From Alphaproteobacteria bacterium (GTDB lineage: Bacteria; Pseudomonadota; Alphaproteobacteria; Caulobacterales; Hyphomonadaceae): a DNA stretch of 64,000 nucleotides. Below are positions 53,999-62,537 of the stretch, piece after piece. Location: the NCBI GenBank assembly GCA_018222605.1, contig JAAEZZ010000004.1:124001-188000 (forward strand), read 5' to 3'. A model generated the notes under the pieces. The model was not told the DNA's origin. It did not search any database and was given only the letters and a program-made list of their open reading frames with translations. A program made the position numbers and the translations under genes. The stretch's first letter is position 1, and each line of letters begins with the position of its first letter.

Positions 53999-54318
53999 GT
54001 CACCAAATGGCTGGATTGCGACGTTCTGTCAATCTGTCAGGGTCATAGCACGGCCGGATGACAAACAAATGTGCAGCCCTCGCACAGCTTGCGTGCAGAA
54101 TGGCAACGCAAGGCAGCTATGACTTTCTGAACAGCAAAATAGGGTTGAGCCATGCACGAACCTCGTGAATTGTTGCAATGCAACATGAGATGACCAACCC
54201 GGGCGGACGGCCATGACACTCAGGTGTCACCGCCGGGAATAATAAACGGCAATTTCGTGTGGCGGGAGGAGTTTCCTGACGGCCAAAAGGCCGCCGCTAA
54301 CTCTGAAGGTATTGAACC
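53999..54318. other. Intergenic region amn / UrcA-family gene
   Basis: 320 bases with no credible gene. It must carry the promoters of both flanking genes. It contains the hairpin at 54214-54229 and a short GC-rich hairpin GGCC-AAAA-GGCC near 54281-54292, both in the untranslated leader side of the UrcA gene. GAAGGT stands eight bases before that gene's ATG. Confidence 0.6.
54214..54229 (+). promoter_or_regulatory. Inverted repeat upstream of the UrcA gene
   Basis: A perfect TGACAC-TCAG-GTGTCA repeat, 90 bases before the ATG. It may be an operator or a leader hairpin. Confidence 0.35.
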
Positions 54319-54669
54319 ATGAAAAAGTTTATCATCCCGGCCCTGCTGGCCGCAGCTACCCTCGCCCCGGCCGCAGCAACTGCTGAAGGCAAGCCGATCA
54401 CGGTTGAGGTTTCCTATGACAAGGTCCTTTTGGCCTCTGATATGGGCGCCAGCATTGTGATGGAGTCCGTTGAGAAGCAGGCCAAATCCGCCTGCACCAC
54501 GCGCTCTCCCGTCACCAACCAGGCCTACACTGACCGTGAATGCGCGAAGAATGTCACGAAAAGCGCCATGAAGAAAATCCTTGAAAATCAGGAAGTTTCC
54601 GGCCTCGACACCTCTCCGGTCTTCGCACGCCAAGCTGTAACCCTCGTCGCTGACGCGGGACAACGCTAG
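54319..54669 (+). CDS. UrcA family protein
   Basis: 116 residues with a Sec signal peptide ending near AATAEG. The mature part is the UrcA domain, with a strand VEVSYDKVLLAS, then two Cys in ACTTRS and DRECAKN that should form a disulfide, and a helical end. The family is common in Caulobacterales and Sphingomonadales and has no known function. A perfect terminator follows, so it is a single-gene unit. Confidence 0.82.
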   Translation: MKKFIIPALLAAATLAPAAATAEGKPITVEVSYDKVLLASDMGASIVMESVEKQAKSACTTRSPVTNQAYTDRECAKNVTKSAMKKILENQEVSGLDTSPVFARQAVTLVADAGQR

Positions 54670-54695
54670 ACCATTTCCTCCCGGAATAGCGTTGA

Positions 54696-54735
54696 GAGGG
54701 GCTGCCCATGGCCACGGGCAGCCCCTCACTTTTTG
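54696..54735 (+). terminator. Terminator after the UrcA gene
   Basis: Perfect twelve-base stem GAGGGGCTGCCC with GGGCAGCCCCTC, an eight-base loop, and ACTTTTT behind it. Confidence 0.93.
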
Positions 54736-54815
54736 CAGCGACACGGCAATTTCTGACAAATTTCATCTAACGGATTGGCGAGTTTTACACCCTCTCTGTG
54801 AGAATTAGGGTTTCG

Positions 54816-56084
54816 ATGAAGAAACCATATATCCCCTCTCAGATTGCCTCGATTGCTGATGACGCGCCGTCAGACACACTGGCCGACATGCTGAAATCCG
54901 CCTTGTCGGCTGTTCGTGAGCATCTCGAACTCGACATCGCCTACATGTCTGAATTCGTGGATGGCGATACGGTGTTCCGGGAAGTGATCGCCCCGCAAAT
55001 GACGGACATGATTGCCGACGGCGAACTGGGAGATGGCCTCCAGGTGGGCAAGAGCCTGCCGAAGATGGAGACTTATTGCCATCACATCATGGACGGCCTG
55101 CTGCCCACGCTGATCACGGATACAAATGAGCTGGAGATTTCGCGCAATCTTCAGGTCACCAAGGATCTCAAGATTGCAGCCCATGTCGGCATCCCGCTCG
55201 TCCTGAAGGATGGCACCAAGTTCGGCATGTTCTGCGGCATCAGCCACACGCCAAAGCCCACCATGAATGAGCGCGACCTGCGTGTGATGCAGATGTTCGC
55301 GAACATGGTAACTGAGCATCTGGACAGCCAGATGGCGGCGCATCAGCGCTCAGGCCGTATGCGCGACCGGATCGATGCGCTGGTTGACCAGAATGACTTC
55401 GAAATTGCCTATCAGCCCATCCTGAACATTCATGAGATGCGCCCGGTTGGGTATGAAGCGCTTTGCCGCTTTACCGGCACAGGCCGCGCGCCGGATGTTT
55501 GGTTTGCCGAGGCAGATGATGTCGGCCGCCTGCAGGAGCTGGAAATGGCCGTCATCCGCAAGGCGCTCAACCCGCTGACCGGTCTTTATCCGCTGAAGTT
55601 TATCTCGATCAATGCCTCCCCCGAAACCGCGATTTCGGAAGAGTTCCGTTCCCACATGATGAAGCAACCGCTGGAGCGCATTGTTCTGGAAATCACGGAG
55701 CACGCTCAAGTCGACAGCTATGAGCAGCTGATGCAGGCCCTGAAGCCGCTGCGCCGCCGCGGCATGCGGCTGGCTGTGGACGATGCGGGCGCGGGCTATT
55801 CCTCGATGCGGCACATTCTGAAGCTGCGCCCGGACATCATAAAGCTGGACATGAGCATCACGCGGGATCTGGACAAGCACCCTTCTCACTGCGCCCTGGT
55901 GCGGGCGATGGTGCACTTCTCGAATGAAACGCAGGGCCACGTTGTGGCAGAAGGCATCGAAACCGAGATCGAGCTGGAAACGCTGCGCTCGCTGGGTGTC
56001 CAGAAGGGCCAGGGCTATTTTCTCGGGCGGCCCAAGATCGGCCTTGACGGGCCCCAGACCTTCAAGGCCTCCCTGATCGCCTGA
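54816..56084 (+). CDS. GAF-EAL protein, probable cyclic-di-GMP phosphodiesterase
   Basis: 422 residues from the ATG after TAGGGTT; a GTG 18 bases earlier is possible. A GAF sensory domain (about 20-175) precedes an EAL domain (about 185-420). The catalytic set is complete: YEALCRF (EAL), the Asn of ISINAS, the Glu of LEITE, DDAGAGYSS (DDFG-type Asp pair), the Lys of IIKLDMS, VAEGIET and QGYFLGRP. It should cleave c-di-GMP to pGpG under control of a small ligand bound by GAF. There is no GGDEF domain and no membrane segment. Confidence 0.9.
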   Translation: MKKPYIPSQIASIADDAPSDTLADMLKSALSAVREHLELDIAYMSEFVDGDTVFREVIAPQMTDMIADGELGDGLQVGKSLPKMETYCHHIMDGLLPTLITDTNELEISRNLQVTKDLKIAAHVGIPLVLKDGTKFGMFCGISHTPKPTMNERDLRVMQMFANMVTEHLDSQMAAHQRSGRMRDRIDALVDQNDFEIAYQPILNIHEMRPVGYEALCRFTGTGRAPDVWFAEADDVGRLQELEMAVIRKALNPLTGLYPLKFISINASPETAISEEFRSHMMKQPLERIVLEITEHAQVDSYEQLMQALKPLRRRGMRLAVDDAGAGYSSMRHILKLRPDIIKLDMSITRDLDKHPSHCALVRAMVHFSNETQGHVVAEGIETEIELETLRSLGVQKGQGYFLGRPKIGLDGPQTFKASLIA

Positions 56085-56171
56085 ACTAATTTCTCTCAAT
56101 AATGGATCATATCCCGGCACGCCGCGTTTACTTGGCAGGCTAGCGGGAACACGTATTCAAAGAGAAGAGAA

Positions 56172-56537
56172 ATGTCAGATACCCGAATTACAAATCCCCT
56201 AATCAGTTGCCACAGGGTTGAAGGCACGGAAGTTTACAATGCGGATGGGGACAAACTCGGCCACATTGACAGCATCATGCTGGACAAGCGCAAGGGCAAT
56301 GTCGCCTATGCCGTCATGTCTTTTGGCGGGTTCCTCGGCATTGGGGAAGAATACCACCCCCTGCCCTGGAATGCCCTGACCTATAATGAAAGCCTGGATG
56401 GATATGTCATCCGTCTGAGCAAGGAGCAACTCAACGCAGCCCCCAGGCTCAAGCGCAATGAGTATGAGCGTCTGCAGGACCACATCTATGGCAAGAGTGT
56501 GTACGCATATTATGGCGCAGCGCCGTATTGGTACTAG
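56172..56537 (+). CDS. PRC-barrel domain protein
   Basis: 121 residues. The PRC barrel spans about 12-90: VYNADGDKLGHIDSIMLDKR near 22 and YAVMSFGGFLGIGEEYHPLP near 45. The C-terminal tail is Tyr-rich (YGKSVYAYYGAAPYWY). PRC-barrel proteins take part in RNA processing or photosynthetic complexes, but small free-standing ones are uncharacterised. It is 87 bases after the EAL gene. Confidence 0.88.
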   Translation: MSDTRITNPLISCHRVEGTEVYNADGDKLGHIDSIMLDKRKGNVAYAVMSFGGFLGIGEEYHPLPWNALTYNESLDGYVIRLSKEQLNAAPRLKRNEYERLQDHIYGKSVYAYYGAAPYWY

Positions 56538-56551
56538 ACAGCCCCCGCGAC

Positions 56552-56589
56552 AAAAAAAGCTCCCGGCACGAAATAGCCGAGAGCTTTTT
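56552..56589. terminator. Bidirectional terminator between the PRC-barrel gene and nrdB
   Basis: AAAAAAGCTC-C-CGGC, eight-base loop, GCCG-A-GAGCTTTTT. The A tract and T tract on the two sides let it work in both directions, stopping the PRC-barrel gene and nrdB. Confidence 0.9.
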
Positions 56590-56610
56590 GGAAATCAGCC
56601 TGAGATAACC

Positions 56611-57639
56611 TTATTCGGCCGGAACCTCTGACGTTTTGCGGCTATCGAATTTCGACCACACCCCGTCATCACCATGCCAGTCACCGCGGGTTGCGCCCTT
56701 GGAATATTCGGTTGCGCGCTGTTCGAAGAAGTTGGCGTGCTCAACACCATTCAGGATTTCCGTCAGCCACGGAATCGGGTGTTTGGTGATACCGTAGATC
56801 GGCTCCAGCTTCAGCTGACCAAGACGCCAGTCGGCGATGTAGCGGATATAGTTCTTGATGTCGTCCGGCGTCATGCCTTCGACCGGGCCCATCTCGAAGG
56901 CCAGCTCGATGAACTTGTCTTCCAGCGCGACCACGGTGCGGCAGCACTCGCGGATACGCTCGCGCAGCTCATTGTTCATGACATTGGTTTCGGCGCAGAA
57001 GGTGTGGAACAGCTTGATCATGCCTTCGCAGTGCAGCGACTCGTCGCGCACGCTCCAGCTGACGATCTGGCCCATGCCCTTCATCTTGTTGAAGCGCGGG
57101 AAGTTCATCAGCATCGCAAACGAGGCGAACAGCTGAAGGCCTTCCGTGAACGCACCGAACACGGCCATGGAGACGGCAAGGTCTTCATTGGTCTCGCAGC
57201 CGAACTGGCCGAGATAGTCGTGCTTGGCGGCCATCTCCTTGTATTCCATGAAGGCGGAGAATTCGCTGTCCGGCATGCCGATGGTTTCGAGCAGCAGGGC
57301 ATAGGCCGCGATGTGGATCGTCTCCATGTTCGAGAAGGCCGACAGCATCATCGACACTTCCACCGGTTTGAAACGCGGCATGTAGTTGGTCATGTAGTTG
57401 GCGCCGACTTCGACGTCCGACTGGGTGAAGAAGCGGAAGATCTGCGTCAGCAGGTTACGCTCTTCCTCGGAGAGCTTCACCGCCCAGTCCTTGCAATCCT
57501 CGCCCAGCGGCACCTCTTCCGGCATCCAGTGGACCTGTTGCTGCGTCTTCCAGAAATCATACGCCCACGGGTAACGGAACGGCTTATAGGCGAGACTCGG
57601 CGTCAGCAGCCCGGGCACATTGGAATTTCCGTCAGCCAT
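56611..57639 (-). CDS. nrdB: Class Ia ribonucleotide reductase beta subunit
   Basis: 342 residues. Di-iron ligands are seen in NMETIHIAAYALLLE near residue 103 (E-x-x-H plus the radical Tyr) and RDESLHCEGMIKL near 200. It makes the tyrosyl radical used by NrdA to reduce ribonucleotides. The nrdA gene is not beside it. GGAGG precedes the ATG by five bases, and NrdR-type boxes lie upstream. Confidence 0.94.
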   Translation of the reverse strand: MADGNSNVPGLLTPSLAYKPFRYPWAYDFWKTQQQVHWMPEEVPLGEDCKDWAVKLSEEERNLLTQIFRFFTQSDVEVGANYMTNYMPRFKPVEVSMMLSAFSNMETIHIAAYALLLETIGMPDSEFSAFMEYKEMAAKHDYLGQFGCETNEDLAVSMAVFGAFTEGLQLFASFAMLMNFPRFNKMKGMGQIVSWSVRDESLHCEGMIKLFHTFCAETNVMNNELRERIRECCRTVVALEDKFIELAFEMGPVEGMTPDDIKNYIRYIADWRLGQLKLEPIYGITKHPIPWLTEILNGVEHANFFEQRATEYSKGATRGDWHGDDGVWSKFDSRKTSEVPAE

Positions 57640-57651
57640 TACGGCCTCCTA

Positions 57652-57698
57652 CATCATCGTCTTGTGTTGTTAAGGATAATCTACACCACATATAGTGT
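57652..57698 (-). promoter_or_regulatory. NrdR boxes upstream of nrdB
   Basis: A strong box, ACACCACATATAGTGT (57683-57698), fits the NrdR consensus ACACWATATWTWGTGT-like pattern at most positions. A weaker one, ending CTTGTGT, lies at 57652-57667, exactly 31 bases away centre to centre, the normal spacing for a NrdR pair. The strong box is 44 bases upstream of the ATG. Confidence 0.65.
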
Positions 57699-57871
57699 CT
57701 TATTCGACCATGTGCCGCAAGATGTTCTTGTGCGACAAACATGACTTGTCCACAGGGCTGCTCACAGTTTTGGCATATTTAAGCCGTAAGGCTAGCCCCG
57801 TCTTGAAATGTGCCGCATGACAGGCACATCAAAAGGCCCAGCTGCCCTGCCATAATGAGATTCGAGTTGCC

Positions 57872-58729
57872 ATGCGTTTTTTGAGCCTTGTCTTCCTTGC
57901 CTTCCTCACCGTGTTTGCCCAGCCCGCTGCGGCAGAGGCGAAGGTCATCCGGGATGTCATCTATCATGAGGCACCGGGCCTGGACCCGGGCGATGTGCGC
58001 GCGGATGTCTATATGCCGAAAGATGCGAAAGACGCGCCCATGGTGATCATGATGCATGGCGGCGCGTGGACCTTTGGCAACAAGCAGAATGCCCTCGGCC
58101 TGTACCAGGCAAAGTATTTCACCGATCAGGGCTTTGTCTTCATCGCCATGAATTACCGGCTGGCGCCCAGCCACCGCTTCCCTGCGCAAGAAGAAGACGC
58201 GGCAGCGGCCATCGCCTATTTCCATGAACACGCGAAGGACTATGGTGCAGACCCGGACAAGCTGTTCCTGATGGGCCATTCCGCTGGCGCGCACATGGCG
58301 GCCCTCGTCGCCATAGATCCGGACTATCTGGACGCCTATGGCCTGAAGACGGATGTCATCAAGGGCGTCGCCGCGCTGGACAGCGCAGCCTACAATCTTT
58401 CCCGCACAGGCCGTGACGGCGAAATTCCGGATTTCTATCATCCGGCCTTTACCGGCGATGACCCGGATGTATGGGCCGCAGCCAGCCCGACTCTGCTGGT
58501 GGAAGAAGAGACGCCGATTCCCCCCTTCCTGCTGCTCTATGTCGACCGGGCGGTTGCCCCGGCGCGCGCCAAGGAACTGGCCGAGACGCTGAAAGGCAAA
58601 GGCCACAAGGCCGAAGCCAAACTGGTGAAAAAGCGCAGCCACAAAAGCCTGAATGACCGCCTCGGCGCCAAGGGCGACAAGGCGGCCCCCATGATCGTGG
58701 ACTTCTTCCGGGAGCAGCTGGCCGATTAG
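57872..58729 (+). CDS. Secreted alpha/beta hydrolase
   Basis: 285 residues with a signal peptide (1-21, cut near QPAAA). The oxyanion motif is MHGGAWTFG near residue 63, the nucleophile elbow GHSAGAH near 134, and a likely base in KRSHKSLN near the end. This is the esterase/lipase branch related to arylformamidase and carboxylesterases. The substrate is unknown; secretion suggests a scavenged ester. It converges on the alkylsulfatase gene. Confidence 0.85.
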   Translation: MRFLSLVFLAFLTVFAQPAAAEAKVIRDVIYHEAPGLDPGDVRADVYMPKDAKDAPMVIMMHGGAWTFGNKQNALGLYQAKYFTDQGFVFIAMNYRLAPSHRFPAQEEDAAAAIAYFHEHAKDYGADPDKLFLMGHSAGAHMAALVAIDPDYLDAYGLKTDVIKGVAALDSAAYNLSRTGRDGEIPDFYHPAFTGDDPDVWAAASPTLLVEEETPIPPFLLLYVDRAVAPARAKELAETLKGKGHKAEAKLVKKRSHKSLNDRLGAKGDKAAPMIVDFFREQLAD

Positions 58730-58765
58730 GGCCAGCCTGCCCCCTGCCCTGTTCGCTGTCAGGCC

Positions 58766-60757
58766 TTAGGGCTCAACCACATTGAACCAGAAGTCCGGCG
58801 TCTCCAGCGCGGTAAACCAGGCCATCAGCGCGGTCGTGTCTCCCTCCACACTGGCCTCTCCCGCCTGGGCAATTTCCTGAAAACTGCGAATCTGCAGGAT
58901 CAGATCGTTGAAGGCAGACCGCGTCAGAATCAGCGTGGCGGCGGCGTCATCCGACTGCGCGCCCTCCCGCGGGAAGGCCGTGGCATTGCCGACATCCACA
59001 AGGATCGCCTCATCCGTGTCGGTGAAGCGGAAGTTCAGCGAGAACGGATCACGCGCCAGTTTTTCCGGCGCGTAACGCACGGCCAGCGCGTTGAACAAAT
59101 CCACGGTCGGTACACCCATGATGAACTCACGGCTTCCAGCCCGCACCTGGCCGACATCCGGCAGGCCGTTGCGCAGCTCGCTTGCCCCGGTCAGATAATA
59201 ATCGCGCCATGCGCCGCTTTCAGCCTGGAAACCAAGCTGCTCATAGCTGGCCGCCAGCCAGTCCCGCGCCGCCTGGTTCTCCGGATTGGCGAAGACGACA
59301 TAGTTGAACACTTCAGCCGACCAGCGATAATCGCCCTCCTCGAAAGCTTTCTCGCCGACGACCAGGGCGGCCTCTTCCCCGCCAACCGCCTCAACAAAGC
59401 GCGGGGCCTTCTCTTCCAGCGTATGCGCATTGAACGTGGCTGGCACGCCGTCCCACCAGCCGAAATAATACTGGTAGACTGCCTTCGCATTGTGATTCAG
59501 CGTTCCATAATAGCCGCGCGTGTCGAAATGCGTCTCCTGGACAGGTGGCTCTTCAAGGCCCTCGGAGATCTCGAACTGGGTCTGGCCGCGATTGGCACGG
59601 CGCACGGTTTGATCGTGCGTGTAACGATAAATATCGCGCTGGCCTGCCAGATAGGATTCCACATTCTCATTGCCGAAGGTCGGCCAGTGGTGAGAGGCAA
59701 AGATGACGTCTGACTTGTCGCCATAATTGGTCAGCGCATAGTCGATCACCCGGCTCCATTCCAACAGGTCGCGTACCTTGGCCCCGCGCAGGGTCAACGC
59801 GTTGTGGAAGGTCGCCGTGGCAACTTCGGCCGTACACAGCGCGCGGAATTCAGGCAGATAGAACATGAATTCGGCAGGCGCTTCAGTGCCGGCGGCGTCA
59901 ATGAACTCAAAAGTTACACCATCAATCACGCGCACCGTGCCGCGTCCGGAGATTTCTTCCGTGGGCTCAATCAGGCCCGTGCGCCCCTGAGACAAGGCCG
60001 GTCCAAGGCCAACGCCCACCTGACCGGTCGGACCGCTTGGCAGGGCATTGCCAAACATCAGCATGGCGCGGCGGTTCATATAATTTCCGGCTAGAAGATT
60101 TTCAGCCACTGCGGACTCGGTAAAGCCGATGGGTGCCAGGATCGGCACACCGCGCGCCTTGGCATCCGCCTCATCGATCACACCGCGCACGCCGCCAAAA
60201 TGGTCCGCATGGGAATGGGTGTACAACACGCCCGTAACAGGCCGCTCGCCCAGCGTCTCGTTCACAAGGCCCAGCGCCGCCGCAGCCGTTTCCTGACTGA
60301 GCAAAGGGTCTACGATGATCCAGCCTGTTTCGCCCCGGATAATGGACATGACCGCCAGATCATAGCCGCGCACCTGATAGATGCCGTCCTGCACCTCAAA
60401 CAGGCCATGCTCGGAATTCAACTTTTCCTGACGCCAAAGGGACGGGTTCACCGTGTCGGGACTGTCACCCTGAATGAAATCGCGCTGGCTGATCTGCCAG
60501 ACCACTTTGCCATCGGCATCTTTGATGGTGTCTTCTTTCAACTGCGCCAGCAGACCGCGCGTCGCATCGACAAAGTCACCCGTATCTTCCAGCGGCAGAC
60601 GCTCCGCCACGGCCCTGTTAGCCTTCTGAGTCGCTTCAGTCGCCACGCCGACGGGCGGCGCGTCATGCTGCGCCTTGGCCTCGGCGGGCATGATTTGGGA
60701 TTCGGCGGAAAAGGCGGCAAGCGCCATCGCACCCGCCATGGCGAAAGTGAATCTCAT
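58766..60757 (-). CDS. Secreted alkyl sulfatase (SdsA1-like)
   Basis: 663 residues with a signal peptide (about 1-20). The metallo-beta-lactamase motif THSHADHFGG lies near residue 180, further His/Glu ligands follow in TAEVATATFHNALT and FASHHWP, then a helical dimerisation domain and a C-terminal SCP2-like domain (from about 540). The length and order match the SdsA1/Yjcs family of secondary or primary alkylsulfatases that release sulfate from alkyl sulfates. The catalytic His set appears complete. Confidence 0.92.
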   Translation of the reverse strand: MRFTFAMAGAMALAAFSAESQIMPAEAKAQHDAPPVGVATEATQKANRAVAERLPLEDTGDFVDATRGLLAQLKEDTIKDADGKVVWQISQRDFIQGDSPDTVNPSLWRQEKLNSEHGLFEVQDGIYQVRGYDLAVMSIIRGETGWIIVDPLLSQETAAAALGLVNETLGERPVTGVLYTHSHADHFGGVRGVIDEADAKARGVPILAPIGFTESAVAENLLAGNYMNRRAMLMFGNALPSGPTGQVGVGLGPALSQGRTGLIEPTEEISGRGTVRVIDGVTFEFIDAAGTEAPAEFMFYLPEFRALCTAEVATATFHNALTLRGAKVRDLLEWSRVIDYALTNYGDKSDVIFASHHWPTFGNENVESYLAGQRDIYRYTHDQTVRRANRGQTQFEISEGLEEPPVQETHFDTRGYYGTLNHNAKAVYQYYFGWWDGVPATFNAHTLEEKAPRFVEAVGGEEAALVVGEKAFEEGDYRWSAEVFNYVVFANPENQAARDWLAASYEQLGFQAESGAWRDYYLTGASELRNGLPDVGQVRAGSREFIMGVPTVDLFNALAVRYAPEKLARDPFSLNFRFTDTDEAILVDVGNATAFPREGAQSDDAAATLILTRSAFNDLILQIRSFQEIAQAGEASVEGDTTALMAWFTALETPDFWFNVVEP

Positions 60758-60793
60758 GATATCCTCCCATATGGCACGTTACCTGCCAATTTT

Positions 60794-60863
60794 CTATGCC
60801 CGCACTTTGCGCATAGCGACTACAGGATGCAAGGGCCGAGACCCGACATCAGATCAAATGTCG
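60794..60863. promoter_or_regulatory. Two dyads in the divergent alkylsulfatase / YciI promoter region
   Basis: CTATGC-N11-GCATAG (60794-60816) and CGACAT-N8-ATGTCG (60844-60863). Both lie in the 187-base gap between divergent genes and could be binding sites for regulators; none can be named. Confidence 0.4.
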
Positions 60864-60944
60864 AAATCCGGCGGGGCCACACGTCTTTAGACTATGGCGC
60901 GGGATAAACCCGTGCCAGACTTTACCCTTATGGAGACCGTACCG

Positions 60945-61295
60945 ATGCAATATGCTCTTTTCCTGTTTGAAGATGAATCAGCGTTCCTTTCGCTGTCGGA
61001 AGACCAGCAGATGGCAGTCGTGCAGGAGCACATGGCCTTTTCCGAGGAATTGCAAGCGGCCGGCGCCTATGTCACCGGCGTCGCGCTGGAACCTGCTGTA
61101 ACAGCGCGCTGCCTGAAGGCTAAAGGCGACATTCAGGATGGCCCCTTCGCCGACGCCAAGGAACAGATGGGCGGCGTCTATGTGATCAATGCCGGGTCCA
61201 TGGCGGAAGCGGAGGCTTGGGCACGGAAATGCCCAGTGCATAAAAGCGGTGGCACGATCGAGATCCGGCCCGTGCCTGATTATGGCAACGCCTGA
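60945..61295 (+). CDS. YciI/DGPF domain protein
   Basis: 116 residues from MQYALFLFEDE, with GGAG nine bases upstream; starts at 60894 and 60930 are also open. It is a YCII-related protein with the DGPF motif (QDGPFADAKEQMGGVYVI near residue 70). Proteins of this family are regularly encoded next to ECF42 sigma factors, as here, where the sigma gene starts 14 bases before this stop. Its biochemical role is not known. Confidence 0.85.
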   Translation: MQYALFLFEDESAFLSLSEDQQMAVVQEHMAFSEELQAAGAYVTGVALEPAVTARCLKAKGDIQDGPFADAKEQMGGVYVINAGSMAEAEAWARKCPVHKSGGTIEIRPVPDYGNA

Positions 61296-62535
61296 GCTGT
61301 CCGAAACCGAGGCACGCGCAGCTGCGGAATGGGCTGCGCGAACCTGCTATGGCAAACTCGTCGCGCAGCTGACGGCGCAATTTTGTGACGTCACGCTTGC
61401 AGAAGACGTGCTGGCGGACGCTTTTGCCAGCGCGCTCACCACCTGGCCGGAGCGCGGCGTGCCGGACAAACCCGAGGCCTGGCTGATGAAGGCCGCGGCG
61501 CGCAAAGCGGTCGACGCTGCCCGGAAGGCCAATACCGCCGCGCGCCATGCCCGCGCCACCCGGCCCTTGATGAGGACTGCCGACATCACGCCCTCAGAAA
61601 GAGACGGCCCCTTAAACCGGGACCGAAGGCTGGAGCTGATGTTCCTCTGTGCCCACCCGGCCATCCCGACCCCCGCGCACACCGCCCTGATGCTGCAGAC
61701 CGTGCTCGGCTTTACAGCAGAAGACATCGCGGCCGCCACGCTGGAAAGCCCGGCAGCAGTCGGCCAGCGGCTCAGTCGGGCAAAACGCCTTCTGGCGAAA
61801 GGCCATATTCCTTTCGCGATACCGCCGGACCATATCCGCCACGAACGGATCGCGGCGGTCCTGCGTGCGATTTATGCAACCTATACAAGTGGATGGGAGA
61901 ATATTGCTGGCGGGATGGACCCTGTGATTGGCCTTGCAACAGAGGCCGAATGGCTGGCGCGTTGTCTGACCCGTCAGGTACCGGACGATGCCGAGGTGAA
62001 GGGCCTGCTGGCGCTGATCCTGTATTGCGAAAGCCGTCGCAAGGCCCGGCAGGACAGTGCGGAACGCTACATCCCGTTGACCGATCAGGACACGGCCCTG
62101 TGGGACGAGCCCCGCATTGCCGAGGCGACAGCCCTGCTAACCGAGGCGGGGAAGATGCAGGCGCCCGGCCGCTTCCAGTTGGAGGCCGCGATACAGGCCG
62201 TGCATGCTGCCCGCAGACAGACCGGACGGACAGACTGGACCATGATCTGCAAGCTATATGAGAGACTGCAAGCCTTCACGGACTCTATGGGTGCACGGAT
62301 AGGATATGCTGCCACCCTGCTACAGCTTGGCAAGGTCGATGAGGCGGCTGATCTGCTGAACGAGCTGCCCCATAAACGGATCTCACAGCACGCCCCGTTC
62401 TGGGCCGTGCGTGGACATGCCATGAAAACGGCAGGTGATATGGATGAGGCATGCGAGAATTTTCGACACGCCGCAAACCTCACCCAAAACAAAGCCACGC
62501 GGGAATGGCTGCTGGCGCAAGCTTCTGAAAGATAA
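61282..62535 (+). CDS. ECF42-type RNA polymerase sigma factor
   Basis: 417 residues from MATPELSETE. The N-terminal part is sigma region 2 (LAEDVLADAFASALTTW near residue 37) and region 4 (VLGFTAEDIAAATLESPAAVGQ near 135). A C-terminal extension of about 230 residues with TPR-like helices replaces the need for an anti-sigma factor, as in the ECF42/SigJ-type group with DUF6596. It overlaps the YciI gene by 14 bases. Which genes it controls is not visible here; the promoter region to check first is its own. Confidence 0.88.
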   Translation: MATPELSETEARAAAEWAARTCYGKLVAQLTAQFCDVTLAEDVLADAFASALTTWPERGVPDKPEAWLMKAAARKAVDAARKANTAARHARATRPLMRTADITPSERDGPLNRDRRLELMFLCAHPAIPTPAHTALMLQTVLGFTAEDIAAATLESPAAVGQRLSRAKRLLAKGHIPFAIPPDHIRHERIAAVLRAIYATYTSGWENIAGGMDPVIGLATEAEWLARCLTRQVPDDAEVKGLLALILYCESRRKARQDSAERYIPLTDQDTALWDEPRIAEATALLTEAGKMQAPGRFQLEAAIQAVHAARRQTGRTDWTMICKLYERLQAFTDSMGARIGYAATLLQLGKVDEAADLLNELPHKRISQHAPFWAVRGHAMKTAGDMDEACENFRHAANLTQNKATREWLLAQASER

Positions 62536-62537
62536 AA

